DNA of 64,000 bases from Ctenosaura bakeri (taxonomy: Eukaryota > Chordata > Lepidosauria > Squamata > Iguanidae), in the NCBI GenBank assembly GCA_948474755.1, contig CAOLHI010000962.1, positions 744,001 to 808,000 of the forward strand, read 5' to 3'. Below the pieces are notes generated by a model. That model searched no databases. It was not told the origin of the DNA and saw only the letters and a list, made by a program, of their open reading frames with translations. Shown here one piece after another: positions 33,348-44,360 of this stretch. The first letter of the stretch is position 1. Each line of letters begins with the position of its first letter. The translations under genes and the position numbers were made by a program.

Positions 33348-33798
33348 AGGCCTGTTTCTTTTGTTTAAAAATCAGTTTTTAGAAGCCTGCCAGGACAAGA
33401 AAGTCTTTACCTGGCTGTAGAAAGACAGAAAAGGAGGGTGCCAGTCTGAATTCTCTGGGAAGGGAGCTCCAGAAACTGGAAGCAGCAACAGAGAAGTTTG
33501 TCTCCTATGTTCCCACAATATCTGTCTGTGAGGGTCATGGGAGACAGAGAAGGGCCTCCCCAGAGGATCTCAAACTGCAAATAGGTTTGTATGGGAAGAA
33601 TATGTTACTTCAAATAAGCTGGACCTGAGCCATATAATCATAATCAGCGCTTTGAATTATGCCTAGACAAAACCAGCAACCAGTGGAGTATTGCAGTAAG
33701 GGAGCTGGGTGTTCCCTGTAGCCAGTATGGCTGCAGCTCAGTACGAACCAGCTGAAGTTTCCAAAGGCAGCCCCCTGTAGAGCATGTTGTTAGTGTTG

Positions 33799-33850
33799 TT
33801 GTTGTTGTTGTTGTTGTTGTTGCTCCTGTTGCTGCTGTTGTTGTTGTTGA
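33799..33850 (+). repeat. TTG microsatellite
   Basis: An interrupted (TTG)n of about 50 bp at the tail of the minus-strand SINE, equivalent to (CAA)n after the SINE 3' end. Confidence 0.85.
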
Positions 33851-33896
33851 GGGCCTTCAAATTTTCTGACTTAAGGAGACCCTAAGGTGAATCTAT

Positions 33897-34295
33897 GACT
33901 CTTTTCACACCTTACCTTTTTGTGGTGCTGAGGTGCGGGACTCTCGCGAGCAGCCTTCAGAAAGAGGCTCTCGCGTCCGGGGTCCTTCGGCTCCACACAA
34001 GCTGCCTCTCACGTGAGAGCCCCACCTCTTCCTTTCACAGTGCTGCACTGGACAGGAAGTGTGACCGGCCCAGCTCCCAAGGCTCCACACACAAGGTAAG
34101 TGCACGCGGGGCCCTGGAGCAATGCGCGACTGCACACCATTTTCAGCTTCAGGCCGAAAATGAAAAAATGCATGCGCAGTCCCTGTCAGGCCCTGGAGCA
34201 TCGTGCAAATGTGAGTGCATCATGTGGACCACTCCTCACATGCGTGCGACGCTCGAGGGGCCCTTTCACATTGAAAATGCTGTGCGAAAAGGGCC
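33897..34295 (+). mobile_element. MITE family A, copy c
   Basis: Ends gactcttttcacacc and gtgcgaaaagggcc, flanked by TAT (33894-33896) and TTT (34296-34298), a near match for the 3-bp duplication. 3' hairpin: arms 34190-34215 and 34235-34260, 19-nt loop tgcatcatgtggaccactc. Donor-like AAGGTAAGTG with GT at 34096-34097, 199 bp before the end. Confidence 0.82.
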
Positions 34296-34432
34296 TTTCA
34301 CAAGGTTTTCTGGGGCTAAGTGTGTGATGTGCCCAAAATTATCTAGTGAGTTTCCATGGCTGAGCAGAGAAGTGAATCCTGGTCTCTAGCGCTATAGACC
34401 AACACTCACTACACCATGCTACGGTAATCAAA

Positions 34433-37400
34433 ATGGGAGCTAAGGCATGGGTCACCGTGGTGGTGAAGTCTCCCATAGAGCCACTTCCTTGTAACACTTA
34501 GCATATTATCTGTTTTGCAAAGGAGAGGAGTAGGTGCTTGTGGGATTTTCCTAAACAACTCAGCTGACCCTGGGTATTACTACGCACCTTGACTTGGAAG
34601 TTGCTGTTCCCTTCCACCTCCAGCAGCAAAAAGCAGCCAGCCCAAGGTAACAGACAAAGGATTCCTCTAGTAAAACAGTGAGGGTGAGATGTTTCATAAG
34701 GCAATACCAGGATTGGAACCAACTGGGCATCTTTGCTGATCCTCCCCATCTGCATTTGAGCCTGAGAGACCCAAAGTCTGGGCATATGGAGTGTAAGTTG
34801 TAAGAAAACAAGTAGAACTTATCACATTGCAGAGCCTCATGACTGATTATGAGGTATGCTTGCTCAGGCAAAATCAGCCTTAGGTTCCAGTTTGCTGGCT
34901 TTCTGAAGTGTGAGCTCATGGGAGATAGTCTTAACTCTGGCTTTAAATAAGTAAAGCTCCTCATATGCTGGTGGGTTTGAGGGTGCTCTGTAAAATACTA
35001 GTGAAGGAGTAAAAGAAGCAATATGAGAAAATCATTCCCAACTATAATAATGGTGGGGTGTAAAAAGGAGCAACAGACACATCACAACTTCAGTAGTTAT
35101 GTTAAAGAAAATCACAAATTTCTGAAGAACTAACATTTCTCCCCCACCCTTTTTGAATTTTTGAGTTTGAAAGCAAATGCCTAGTTTTCCTGCTGCATGC
35201 CCCAGATGCCCTCTTTGAAAGTCCCCCTGCATGATATTCACTTTAATAGGTCTAATTATAAAGAAATGCACTTTTTCAATCAGTACCAAAGTACTGGTAG
35301 GTTTTCTTCTTTAACACGCTAACCAGCTGTTTTGAAACGTACATCTCTAATCTCTTTCCCTCCACATGTTCAAACAGATGAAAGTAATTTTGTGCTCAGC
35401 TGTCTATAAGTAATTAGGCTGGGATGTAAAGGAGTCTTTAAATATCAGTTCAGAAAGAGCTACACTCTTAGAATACAGAATAATTATCGGCAATCTTCTT
35501 CATCTGTAAGGTATACCTAATGCATTTTACATGAGTCCCCATTATTAACATAACCTGACTATCAAAGCTCTATTGAATCTGATGTCTTTTTCATGTAACT
35601 CACTGAAATCCCCCAGAAATATAACAATTTGAAAACAGTGGTGCTGATGATTTGTTTCAGCTGTAATTTGTTATTTTCTCTCCCCCACCCACCCACCCCC
35701 CACCCTGCTTCCCATCTTTGTTGTCTTCCTAGTAAAGACCTAAGCCAGTGGGGCTCCAATATACATAAACAAGTGTTCAGCTTTTGCTACAAGATGGATA
35801 TTAATATTCAATAAGGGTCCTATAATACTGCCTTTTTCTCAGATTCCCAGGCTAAATTCCCTTAATATTATTAATTAGGAGGTCACAAAAAGAATACATT
35901 AATGGGAAACAAATTGATATGTACCCTAAAGACAGGCTACACCAGCTTCATAAAGTCATCCTGCAAGTTCAAGCAGGGTCTAGAATCTTGAAGGTGGGTT
36001 CCCATCCCCTGCCCACCAAGACATTTTGAATTAGGTGCTTGAACACTGCCCAGAAATGATGTGAAATCGTATCCATCAGACACAGGGATAGCTGGTTAAC
36101 ATTAAACCGCTCAGAAAAGGGAATGGAGTATAATTTGCTACAGATGGGATGCCACAGGGTTCAGCTGCCCTGGCTGTAATTTGCTGAACCTAGTAGTGGA
36201 AGCCAAACCATCTCAGGAAACAACATAGCTCTTTTAGGCAGGGATTCCCAGAAGATGAACCAATGAATCATAGAAGCCCTGGAGTATACTCTGCAGACTG
36301 TTGGTGATACCAGATCGTTCATAACATGGGAGTAAATTCTTCTACTTCTCGGGCAACTTAATCCAGAAAAAAATAACACTCAGTTGGGGGATCCCAATTG
36401 CAAGACATTTGCAAAGCATTAAGTGAGGATATGGTTGCTTTTTGAATTTAGTTGGGAGAACAGTATTTTTAAGAAAATAAAAGGGAATGTTCTTGAATGT
36501 ACGTGACATTAAATTGCAAAAATATGGAGTACATTTTAGATGATTTATTGTACTTATCAAAACTTTAGCTTTTAAGTTAACATTTGGATGAGACAACTTT
36601 GCATTGTTAGAAACCCCTTAGTTTCCCCTTGCATTCTACTATTATTTCTCTTTCTGTCTTCTCTTACTCTTCTGCTCTACCTGTTGCCATTTTCTTTTTT
36701 ATTGGCATTTCTCTTCCTCCACTCATTCAGCCTTTGACTCTGCAAATTCTCCTCCCATCCCTTTACTAAGCAGCAGTTTTCCTGCTTCCTTTCTCTGAAC
36801 TATTTGAAGAACTTGAGGCCCTGCAAAAAAAAATTAGCACTGGAGCCTGCCTAAAGGTCCTATCAAGGAGTGAATCCCCACTTCCCATTTTGGTTTTCCA
36901 AGTTAGGGTCAGCCTAGCATCTCATGACTGAAATACTGCAGATTACAAAGAAATTTTAATCAACTACAACCAATACAAAATAAAAATTAATACAAACAAA
37001 ATTATCACAAGATACACACAAAGTCCCCATAGTATGCATAGTTTTAGCTGTCTGGGCTTCACAGGCTCAGAACTATGACAAGCACAGAGACACAGACACA
37101 AACACATATCTATTATTTTAATCATAGTTAGCATTTTTAAAATAAACAAGAAGAGTTGTTTTTGTCTTTGGCATGACAATTTCTTTTTACCCAATCTGTA
37201 GCTAGTTGAACAGAAATAAAGTCATTCCGAGGCATCATACATGGTTTGGCAAGACAGATAGAAAGATAGGCAGACAGAAAAACAAACAGTTCCTCCGCTC
37301 CACATTGCCAACATACATGTGCAAAAAATATGAAGGAACAGTCTTGATGTGATCATATAATATGTAAGAAACAACATTCTTCATGTGCATTCTGACACGT

Positions 37401-39589
37401 TGCAAAAGAACCCTCCATCCCCAGTCCAAATATCATTACAGCAGCATATCCATCACAGACCAGAATAAGTGTTTCAGAAATGCTGTCCCATATTAAATCA
37501 AAAAGGAAGCAGTATTACCCCTCCCACCCCCCACCCCACCACCACCCTTTTACCAACAAGCACAAAAGTTTCATTAAAGCTTAATCTCCAGATGTGGACA
37601 CGGTTGTGATCCACCACATGGGAGGGAAAGAATGTCTTGCAATAAAAATAGTTTCTGAGTGCACCACACATGCATTTTCCCATTAGAAATCAATTACTCT
37701 ACATCTGCCCGAGAGTTCTTCAAATCATCTGATATTATACATAATGCCTAATGCATGCATGACAATAGCCCAGAGGAAAGTGAAAAATGGAAGTAGCCAA
37801 GGATAGGAACTGAAATCATGCCACTGTCTTTTGTCTTAACAGAGTAAATGTGTGTTATTTTCCATTTCAATATTCCACCCCTCCAAGCAATAAAAACAAT
37901 GATTTCCAGATTGTACATCAGATAGGATTTGCCGGGTTTATTTTTATGTTCACCAATGAGTCAACTAAACCTGCATCTCCCGATGTGTGTTAACCTTTTG
38001 TAAATGTCTTCTAATTGTAACATAATTTTAATGGCAACTGAGCGTCCGGTTACAGAACCAGCACTGTAGCATTTGACAACCTTCCCCAAGCAAAATACTT
38101 TTCAAGGCCTTAGATCACTGTTAGGTGAACAGAAGTTGGTTGTCTCTTGTAAAATACCAGTCACTATTAAAACTGAGACCTGGGCACATGAACAAATGCT
38201 TAAAGAGTTTGATCCTTATAATTCCAATAGAGGAGGTCTGGCCCAACTGTTTAGCTAAGTAAGGCAGCACATTTAAAGTGTCTCAAAATAGAATCAAATT
38301 AGTACTTATTTACTGTGTTATCACTATGATTCTACCACAGGAAAAGAGGTATTGTGGTACTTTCTGCCTCATGTGTCAAAATAACCTGCCTAGATGATGT
38401 CATCGGTCTGTACCTGGCTATAGGAACATAGCCAAGCACTTTTCTGCTCTTCACCAGCAATGGAATGATTGTGAGGGGAGATTACTGGAGTGACATGATG
38501 AATCCTGGGGAGTGGAGCTGGTCATTGCAAAGGGAGGAAAGGAACACCAGTCTCTACAATAACCACAAAAGTGCATCCACAAGAACAGGGTGGAATTGTA
38601 CTTCCTTATGTCCCTAAGGTGTGTGATTGTTCATGCCATTTTTTTAACAAAGAAAATGGAATTAAATGAACCCAAGAGATGAATAATGTAAAATGAAATG
38701 GATGGAAAAGAAAACAGATTTGTCCATCTTTAGGCATGCAGAGAACTTGCCATACAACACCTCAGCAGCTAAATTCAGTTTACACAATTTCACATTTCAG
38801 CCACCTTTCTGGGTAAGAATAAGAAAAACTGCCTCTGAAAGTAACTGCAAACATCAACAGAAGACCCCATCTAAAAAGTGGCATGAGCTTTTTCCTCTCA
38901 TTGATGATTTTTTCCATGTGTCCTTGGAGCTGTTTCCAGTCATTCTGAGCCTGGATAGCAATCGCACTTCTAAGAAACTGACTTACACAACCCCTGGGCC
39001 AACTGTGATGACCCATTAACATGATATATAATTTTGACACCCCACAGTGCACTGAAAACTAATGGATAATTTACATTCTGCTTAATATGCACTAAGCAGT
39101 AATGATAATGGATCTGTGACTTTTTGGCTCTTTGTCTTTTTAATTTTAAAATGCATCTTTAATTAGGTTTCTTGCCTGTCTAAAAATAAAGATTATGAAT
39201 AAAGATTGATGAGAGCAGCAAACTCTGCATCTATTATTTAAGCTGCCCTCTCTTTGCAGATGTCATTGAAGTGTTTGTTTGATTTGTACTCCATTTCTGG
39301 GCCATATTTTGCTCCTCATGTCAGGTCATACCCTGGGGTCACCAAGAGTTCCTGGAAAGCCAAGTCAGCGTCAAGAGCAGACTTCTTTCGTCTGACATGT
39401 CGCTTTTCTAATTGTTTATTCTGGTGATTATTTTTCAGGGTGTAATGAAGCACAGCACAACCCAGGAAGCACAGGGAAGGTGATGAAGAACCAGAGTTCT
39501 GCATGGGGAAGCAGGTTTTGTTTTTTGTTTTTCTCCCACCTGCTCAGCTCTTGCAGGTAAGTATAGCCTCCTGTAAAGCCATACTAGGA
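34433..39589. other. 5.1-kb repeat-poor, AT-rich interval
   Basis: No interspersed repeat that I can recognise and no credible coding region. The longest open stretches (for example 34560-34964 on the minus strand) have no domain. Polypyrimidine and ACC/CCCACC-rich spots occur near 35685-35705 and 37518-37550. Sparse repeats in a repeat-rich window may mean constraint, for example regulatory DNA; this is inference only. Confidence 0.4.
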
Positions 39590-39767
39590 AGAATTTGTTT
39601 ATTGAAAGAATGGTTCAACAGTGAAAAAAAACTGCCTGAGAGTGTGGTGGATTCTTCTTCTTTGGAGGTCTTCAAACCAAGATTGGATGGGCAGCTTTCA
39701 GGAGTGCTGTGATTGTGTATGGAAGGGGATTGGACTATATGTCTCTTGCAGCCCTTTCAGACTTCCA
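39590..39767 (+). mobile_element. CR1 LINE 3' end fragment
   Basis: The plus strand encodes the CR1 ORF2 C-terminus (LPESVVDSSSLEVFKPRLDG), then the 3' UTR (tgtatggaaggggattggac). This is the same C-terminal module as in the minus-strand CR1 at 2683-3940. It is cut by the MITE at 39768. Confidence 0.82.
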
Positions 39768-39968
39768 GGCCATTTCTACACTGCACTGTTACAATGCCAT
39801 CATTCCACTTTCAACATCCTGTAGAATTCTGGAGTTTGTAGTTTCCTGGGGCCAAAGAGTTCTCTGGCTGAAAATTCTAAATGCCCCTCCCTAAACTGCA
39901 AGCCCCAGGATTCCACAGGATGTTGAAAGTGGAATAAGACCACTATAACAGCATAGTGTGGAAAGACC
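39768..39968. mobile_element. MITE family D
   Basis: A 201-bp near-palindrome. ggccatttctacactgcact at the left mirrors the right end (catagtgtggaaagacc), and ttccactttcaacatcctgt mirrors aggatgttgaaagtggaa. The whole element can fold into one long hairpin. Confidence 0.78.
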
Positions 39969-40051
39969 CATGGTTTGTTGAAAAATGGCATGAGACAGTG
40001 TGATACATTTGCTGGGAAATCTACTCCAAGAACAGAAAGCAATAGACTTGG

Positions 40052-40478
40052 GGCCTTTTCACACGGCGTTTCTTAAGCGAAAGGGCCCCTTCAGCATCAC
40101 GTAAATGTGAGGACCGGTCTGCATGACACACTCACATTTACGCAACGCTCAAGAGCATGACGCGAACCGCTAGCGGATTTTCTTATTTTCGGCCAAGCCG
40201 AAAATGCCGCGCAGTCGCGCAATGCTCAGGGGCGTGGAGCGCACTTACCTGCTGTGTGCAGCCTCCTGAGCTGCACCAGTTGCGTTTCCCGCCTCAGCGC
40301 TACCCTTCAACTCTCAGGCTGCGCTGCGGTAAGAAGCAGCAGGGCGCAGGCGGGGCGCTTGTGCAACCAGGAAGCTGCTGCGGAGCCCAAGCAGCAGGGA
40401 CGCGAAAGCCTTCCTCCAAAGGCTTCTTGCATGAGCACTGCACCCCACCTCCGCAAAAAAGTAAGGTGCGAAAAGGGA
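40052..40478 (-). mobile_element. MITE family A, copy d
   Basis: Reverse orientation relative to the other copies: left end ggccttttcacacggcg, right end gtaaggtgcgaaaaggg. The hairpin (plus coordinates) has arms 40086-40111 and 40131-40156 and a 19-nt loop. A second perfect stem attttcggc / gccgaaaat with a CAA loop lies near 40176-40205. Donor-like CAGGTAAGTG on the minus strand, with GT as the complement of 40247-40248. The target duplication is not clear. Confidence 0.75.
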
Positions 40479-40813
40479 TTCAGTTTATTCCAGCTGTGTT
40501 TTGCCTGTTAAAACAAAACAAAAATCTATACATGTCAAGTGGCTGAAATTTGGAGAGATGGTTTATAAATCTTCTAGTTACGATGCTGCAAAATGCTTAC
40601 CTTTTACAATGAATGCTGTGTAGATTCTTCAACAAATGTCCCATCTTGGGGCGTGAGGGTTAAACAAATTGGTCCTGGAATCCATCCATCTTTGGTGAGT
40701 CACATTCCAGTACTACAATATTCTAAACTTCATAGTAGTTAGTACTAGTACTACAATATTCTAAACTTCTAAGATTCCTATAGAAAAGTCAATTTAGGTG
40801 CTAAGAAATCAAT
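40479..40813. other. Unannotated DNA
   Basis: Contains a short local duplication: tagtactacaatattctaaa occurs at about 40709 and again at about 40746. Nothing else is recognised. Confidence 0.5.
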
Positions 40814-41358
40814 GGCCCTTTCTGCACTGAGGCTTCTAGCGCAAGTGGGGGCGAAGGAACCAGCGGGGAAGCGGCACCGAAGGAGGCTTGCCGCGCAAGT
40901 TGCCCTCCCACCCGTGCGAAGCGGGAGACCTCGCGCCGGATTCCCACCCCGCGCGCGGGCGTGAAGCAGGCGGTGTCGTGCCGGATTCCCCCGCGCGCGC
41001 CGGATTCCTCCCCCGGCGCACGCCGGATTCCTCCCCCGCGCGCGCGAAGCGGGCGGCGTTGCGTCCCCCGCGCTACCTCCCCACCCCGCTCCTTCCTTCC
41101 GCAGGGGCGGAGGGAAGGAAGCGCGACCCGGTCGGCTCCCGGAGGCTCCACACGAAAGGTAAGTGTGGGTGGGCGCCGGGAGCGTTGCGCGAGCACGGGG
41201 TGATTTTCGCTTGGACGCGAAAATCAAAAAACCCACGCTCGCACCGCTTCAACCCCGTGAGCCGGGCGGAAGTGGGAGTGCGTCGTGCGGAGCGATGCTC
41301 CCACTCCCGCGAGGCTCACGGGGCTGTCGTGCGAGCAAAGGCCCGTGCGAAAAGGGCC
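40814..41358 (+). mobile_element. MITE family A, copy e (CpG-rich, youngest-looking)
   Basis: Ends ggccctttctgca and tgcgaaaagggcc, with an exact target duplication AAT at 40811-40813 and 41359-41361. It is very CpG-rich, so little CpG decay has occurred. A tandem array of gccggattcc-containing units occupies about 40932-41050. Donor-like AAAGGTAAGTG has GT at 41159-41160, again 199 bp before the end. A stem attttcgc / gcgaaaat lies near 41201-41226. The main hairpin has arms 41253-41278 and 41298-41323 and 19-nt loop tgcgtcgtgcggagcgatg. Long open stretches here on both strands (for example 40778-41236) result from GC richness. Confidence 0.88.
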
Positions 41359-44180
41359 AATGTCTTTCTCTTTTCTTTTCCTTTTCTTGCATTATTACTC
41401 TTCCTCCTTACTTCATATGATAAGACAATAGAAACACTGCAGAAGACAGTATCCCTTTGAAAACCATCATGAAATGTTTAGGTCTTTGTAGAAAAAGAAA
41501 GTTGGAAGAATGGAGAAACATTTCATTAATGTTGTGTTGAAAGATATATTTTTAAAAATCAGCCAGAATATATTTGTTTGGGGGAGATCTGCTTGTCTTT
41601 ATTCATTTAGGTCCAAGCTCTCTTCAGAACAGATAATTTGTCTCATCGGATAGAGTTCCACAGCTCTGTTTCTAATTGAGGAATGCTTTAGATAGAAATG
41701 TTGCCAGTCCAGATGGTTACCCCAGATTGTTCAGCTATAATTGCATCTCAACAGCCAGCCAATCAGACTCAATACAGCAGACTTTACTTCTGAGTAAACA
41801 TGCATAGGATTGGCCTGCACATCTGTTTTTGCAGCAGAGTAAATACATTGTTTCTTCTCTTCCTCTGTTGTTCTCCATTCTCTTTAACAAATTCTTTTGT
41901 ACATTCGGAAAGCATTCTGCTTAGTATTCTTTCAAACTAAAGAGACAGGCGTAAATTCCTCTTTTCCCCCAAATGTGATGAGTTCCAAATCTTTTATTAG
42001 TTATTAGTTCTCACCAGATTTTTTTGAATTAACAGTTATTATGTGGTGACTCTGACCCAAGAAATACATAACTGTACAGAGAATCTAACTATTTTAAGAA
42101 CTATTTTTCTGCAGTGACTTCCAACTGATGGTGCTTCTTCTAATATGATCCTTTCTTTTCTCCAGCCAGGATCCAAAATCTTTACTCAAGTGGTACAACT
42201 ACCCATTTCACTTTGATTTTGTATTTTATATAGATTGTGAGAGTTTTAAAAATCAACTGTAGCATACCTTTGTATTTGTGAAATTCTTGTTATTGTTTTC
42301 ATTTCAGTCCCAATGAATAACGTCACCCAAAATCTTGATCCTGTCTGTTATGGTATTTGCAGGTCTTCCCAGTTTTCCAGCAGCTGTCAGGCTGATAAGA
42401 ACAAAGGTCCTGCCTCAGGGAGGAGAGTAAAACTGCACAATCTTCATTCCCTTCCCATCCTATGATTCTACAAATATACTTGTCGAAGTCATGTGTGGAT
42501 TTTGCACAGAATTATGGCCATTGTGTTGAAGCTAGCTTTCACTATGGAGATCAAGCCTAACAGCTGTTCTAACAGCAGTAGTCTGAATTCCTTACAAGCT
42601 TTTCAAAAGCAGCTGAACCATCTGACACATACCAGCCTCGACATGAACCAGAAACATTAGGCCCTGATACAAGTTTAGTTATAATAAGCAACATGAGGCT
42701 CGCACAGCAGCAGCAAAACCAGAAAGAGAGAGAGAGAGAAGCTTCACCTGCATGTTTGTTTTTTTCCTCACAAATGTGCATTTTTTAAGATAATCTTTCC
42801 TTCATCTCAGCACAGAACCAATTTGTTTCTCCTTCTTCATTAAACTAGGCCATATCACAAACAACCACTTCCCACACAGGAACATAAAATGGGATGCCCT
42901 ACTGAACTCATAATTTCCACATCACTCTATCTGTTCATTTTATTTCTATTATCTGTCTGTCTGCTTACCTATCTGCAGTCTTTTAAAAGAAATGTCCTTT
43001 TACAACTTTCTGACATTGCATGTCTGTTTAGCAAATGCTTGCCTCCCTATGCTCAACAGGAATTCACCTGCATATCTTGGAGATCATTAATGGTCTCCCA
43101 CTGACATAATTTTAAAACAGCTTTTCTGATAGGCTGACCTCAAAGAAAAGAGATACCAAAGAGGGGCATAGCCGGTCAGAAGCACTCTCATTTTTATTAC
43201 CTCCAATGTCCTGGGCTGACCCATAGATAGAATGCCACACTTCCCAGTGGTTCTCAGTTAAGTTAATGGAAAATCTGTGACTTCCTCATAACCATCAGAT
43301 CTTTCCATAATCCTGTTGCATAGTTCAAGTGTCTGTCTATGTGCCTTTTGATCTTTGAATATCAGTTTCAAAAACATATGACCTATGCCAGAACAACTTT
43401 TCTTTCTCTGTGTTCAGAAGCTTTTATCCACTTATAATTGATGCCTTCATTAAAGAAGTAACTTCATTAAGTTTCCCCTTATTACCTTGAAGCATTACAC
43501 TCATAGTCACTTGAGTTAAATGATTTTGTTTTTATTTTTGCCAGTATCAGAATGTCTTCAAAATAATAAGGATGAAAATGATCTTCAAAAAGTTACTCTG
43601 AACTGACTGTTCAGTGAGCCGGATGGAATACACTGGAGATAGGAGTTGGGGTACAGTGTGACCACATTTTGGAGGAGGATTAACAAGAAAACCGATAATT
43701 TGTTTTTAAAAATCCTTTTCGGAAAGAAATCTCCCATTCTTTAAATTGGTGCTGTTCAAAGTGGTGGTCTAGTCCTGGTCCCTTCAGAACCTTCAAAAAA
43801 AAGAAAAGAAAAGAATCAATGGTAGTCAATGGACACAAATATAGTACCAGTCCCTGTCACATTGGAGGAGGAAAAAAAAACCCTGCTGGTCCCTCACATC
43901 AGATAGGTTAAGAAGCACTGCTTTAAATAAATATGTTAACATGTAATCTCATCCAGATACGCATTTGAACTGGCATTCATACACAAGTAACAAATGAAGG
44001 CAGATGTAGGAATCTTTTACAGTAGCATAATGCAAAAACAAGAAATCTTACATCACCTTTTCATCTTTCTTTTATGGAAACAAGAAGGATTCTTCATCAG
44101 TATATTCACCCCCTAACCTGGAACTATTTATTCCTATAAATAGAGGTTGTAGTACATGAGGTAGGAAGGTATGATTTGAG
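41359..44180. other. Unannotated, mostly unique DNA
   Basis: 2.8 kb with no credible gene or interspersed repeat. A GA run lies near 42725-42740. Confidence 0.45.
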
Positions 44181-44360
44181 CATGGTGCAGTGGTTTGAGA
44201 GTTGGGCTGCAGCCCTGGAGACCAGGGTTTGATTCCTCATTCAACCAAAGAAACAACTAGGTTACCTTGAGCGTGTCACATCATGTCAACCCCAGAAAAT
44301 ACTGTGATAGGTTATCCTTAGGGTAGCTATTAGTCGGAAACAGCTTGAAGGCACACAACA
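44181..44360 (+). mobile_element. tRNA-derived SINE
   Basis: Head catggtgcagtggtttgaga and accagggtttgattcc, body ggttaccttgagcgtgtcac, tail gtcggaaacagcttgaaggc and acacaac. Confidence 0.87.

Larger units (their letters stand above)
31195..33790 (-). repeat. Old interspersed repeat split by a MITE and an L2
   Basis: Pieces of one old element seem to lie at 31195-31284 (gatatttatctattccacct, gactcaaggtggcttacaac), 31691-31801 (A-rich, gcatataaaagttaaaa) and 33345-33790 (agaagcctgccaggacaaga, gggaagggagctccagaaac). The order matches a widespread amniote repeat read from its 3' end. Class uncertain. Confidence 0.45.
33790..34432 (-). mobile_element. tRNA-derived SINE, minus strand, split by a MITE
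   Basis: The tail is at 33790-33896 (expanded TTG repeat, then gggccttcaaattttctgac and ccctaaggtgaatctat). The body and head resume at 34296-34432 (tttcacaaggttttctgggg, tgagtttccatggctgagc, agcgctatagaccaacactc). The MITE at 33897-34295 separates them. Confidence 0.87.

Noticed and set aside
33895..34389. 164-codon plus-strand open stretch
   Set aside because: It spans the MITE/SINE junctions of a nested insertion, so it cannot be an ancestral gene.
40778..41460. Long open stretches on both strands (up to 190 codons)
   Set aside because: They lie in the CpG-rich MITE copy e, where stop codons are rare by composition. The frames overlap on both strands and the products are Arg/Pro/Ala-rich low complexity.
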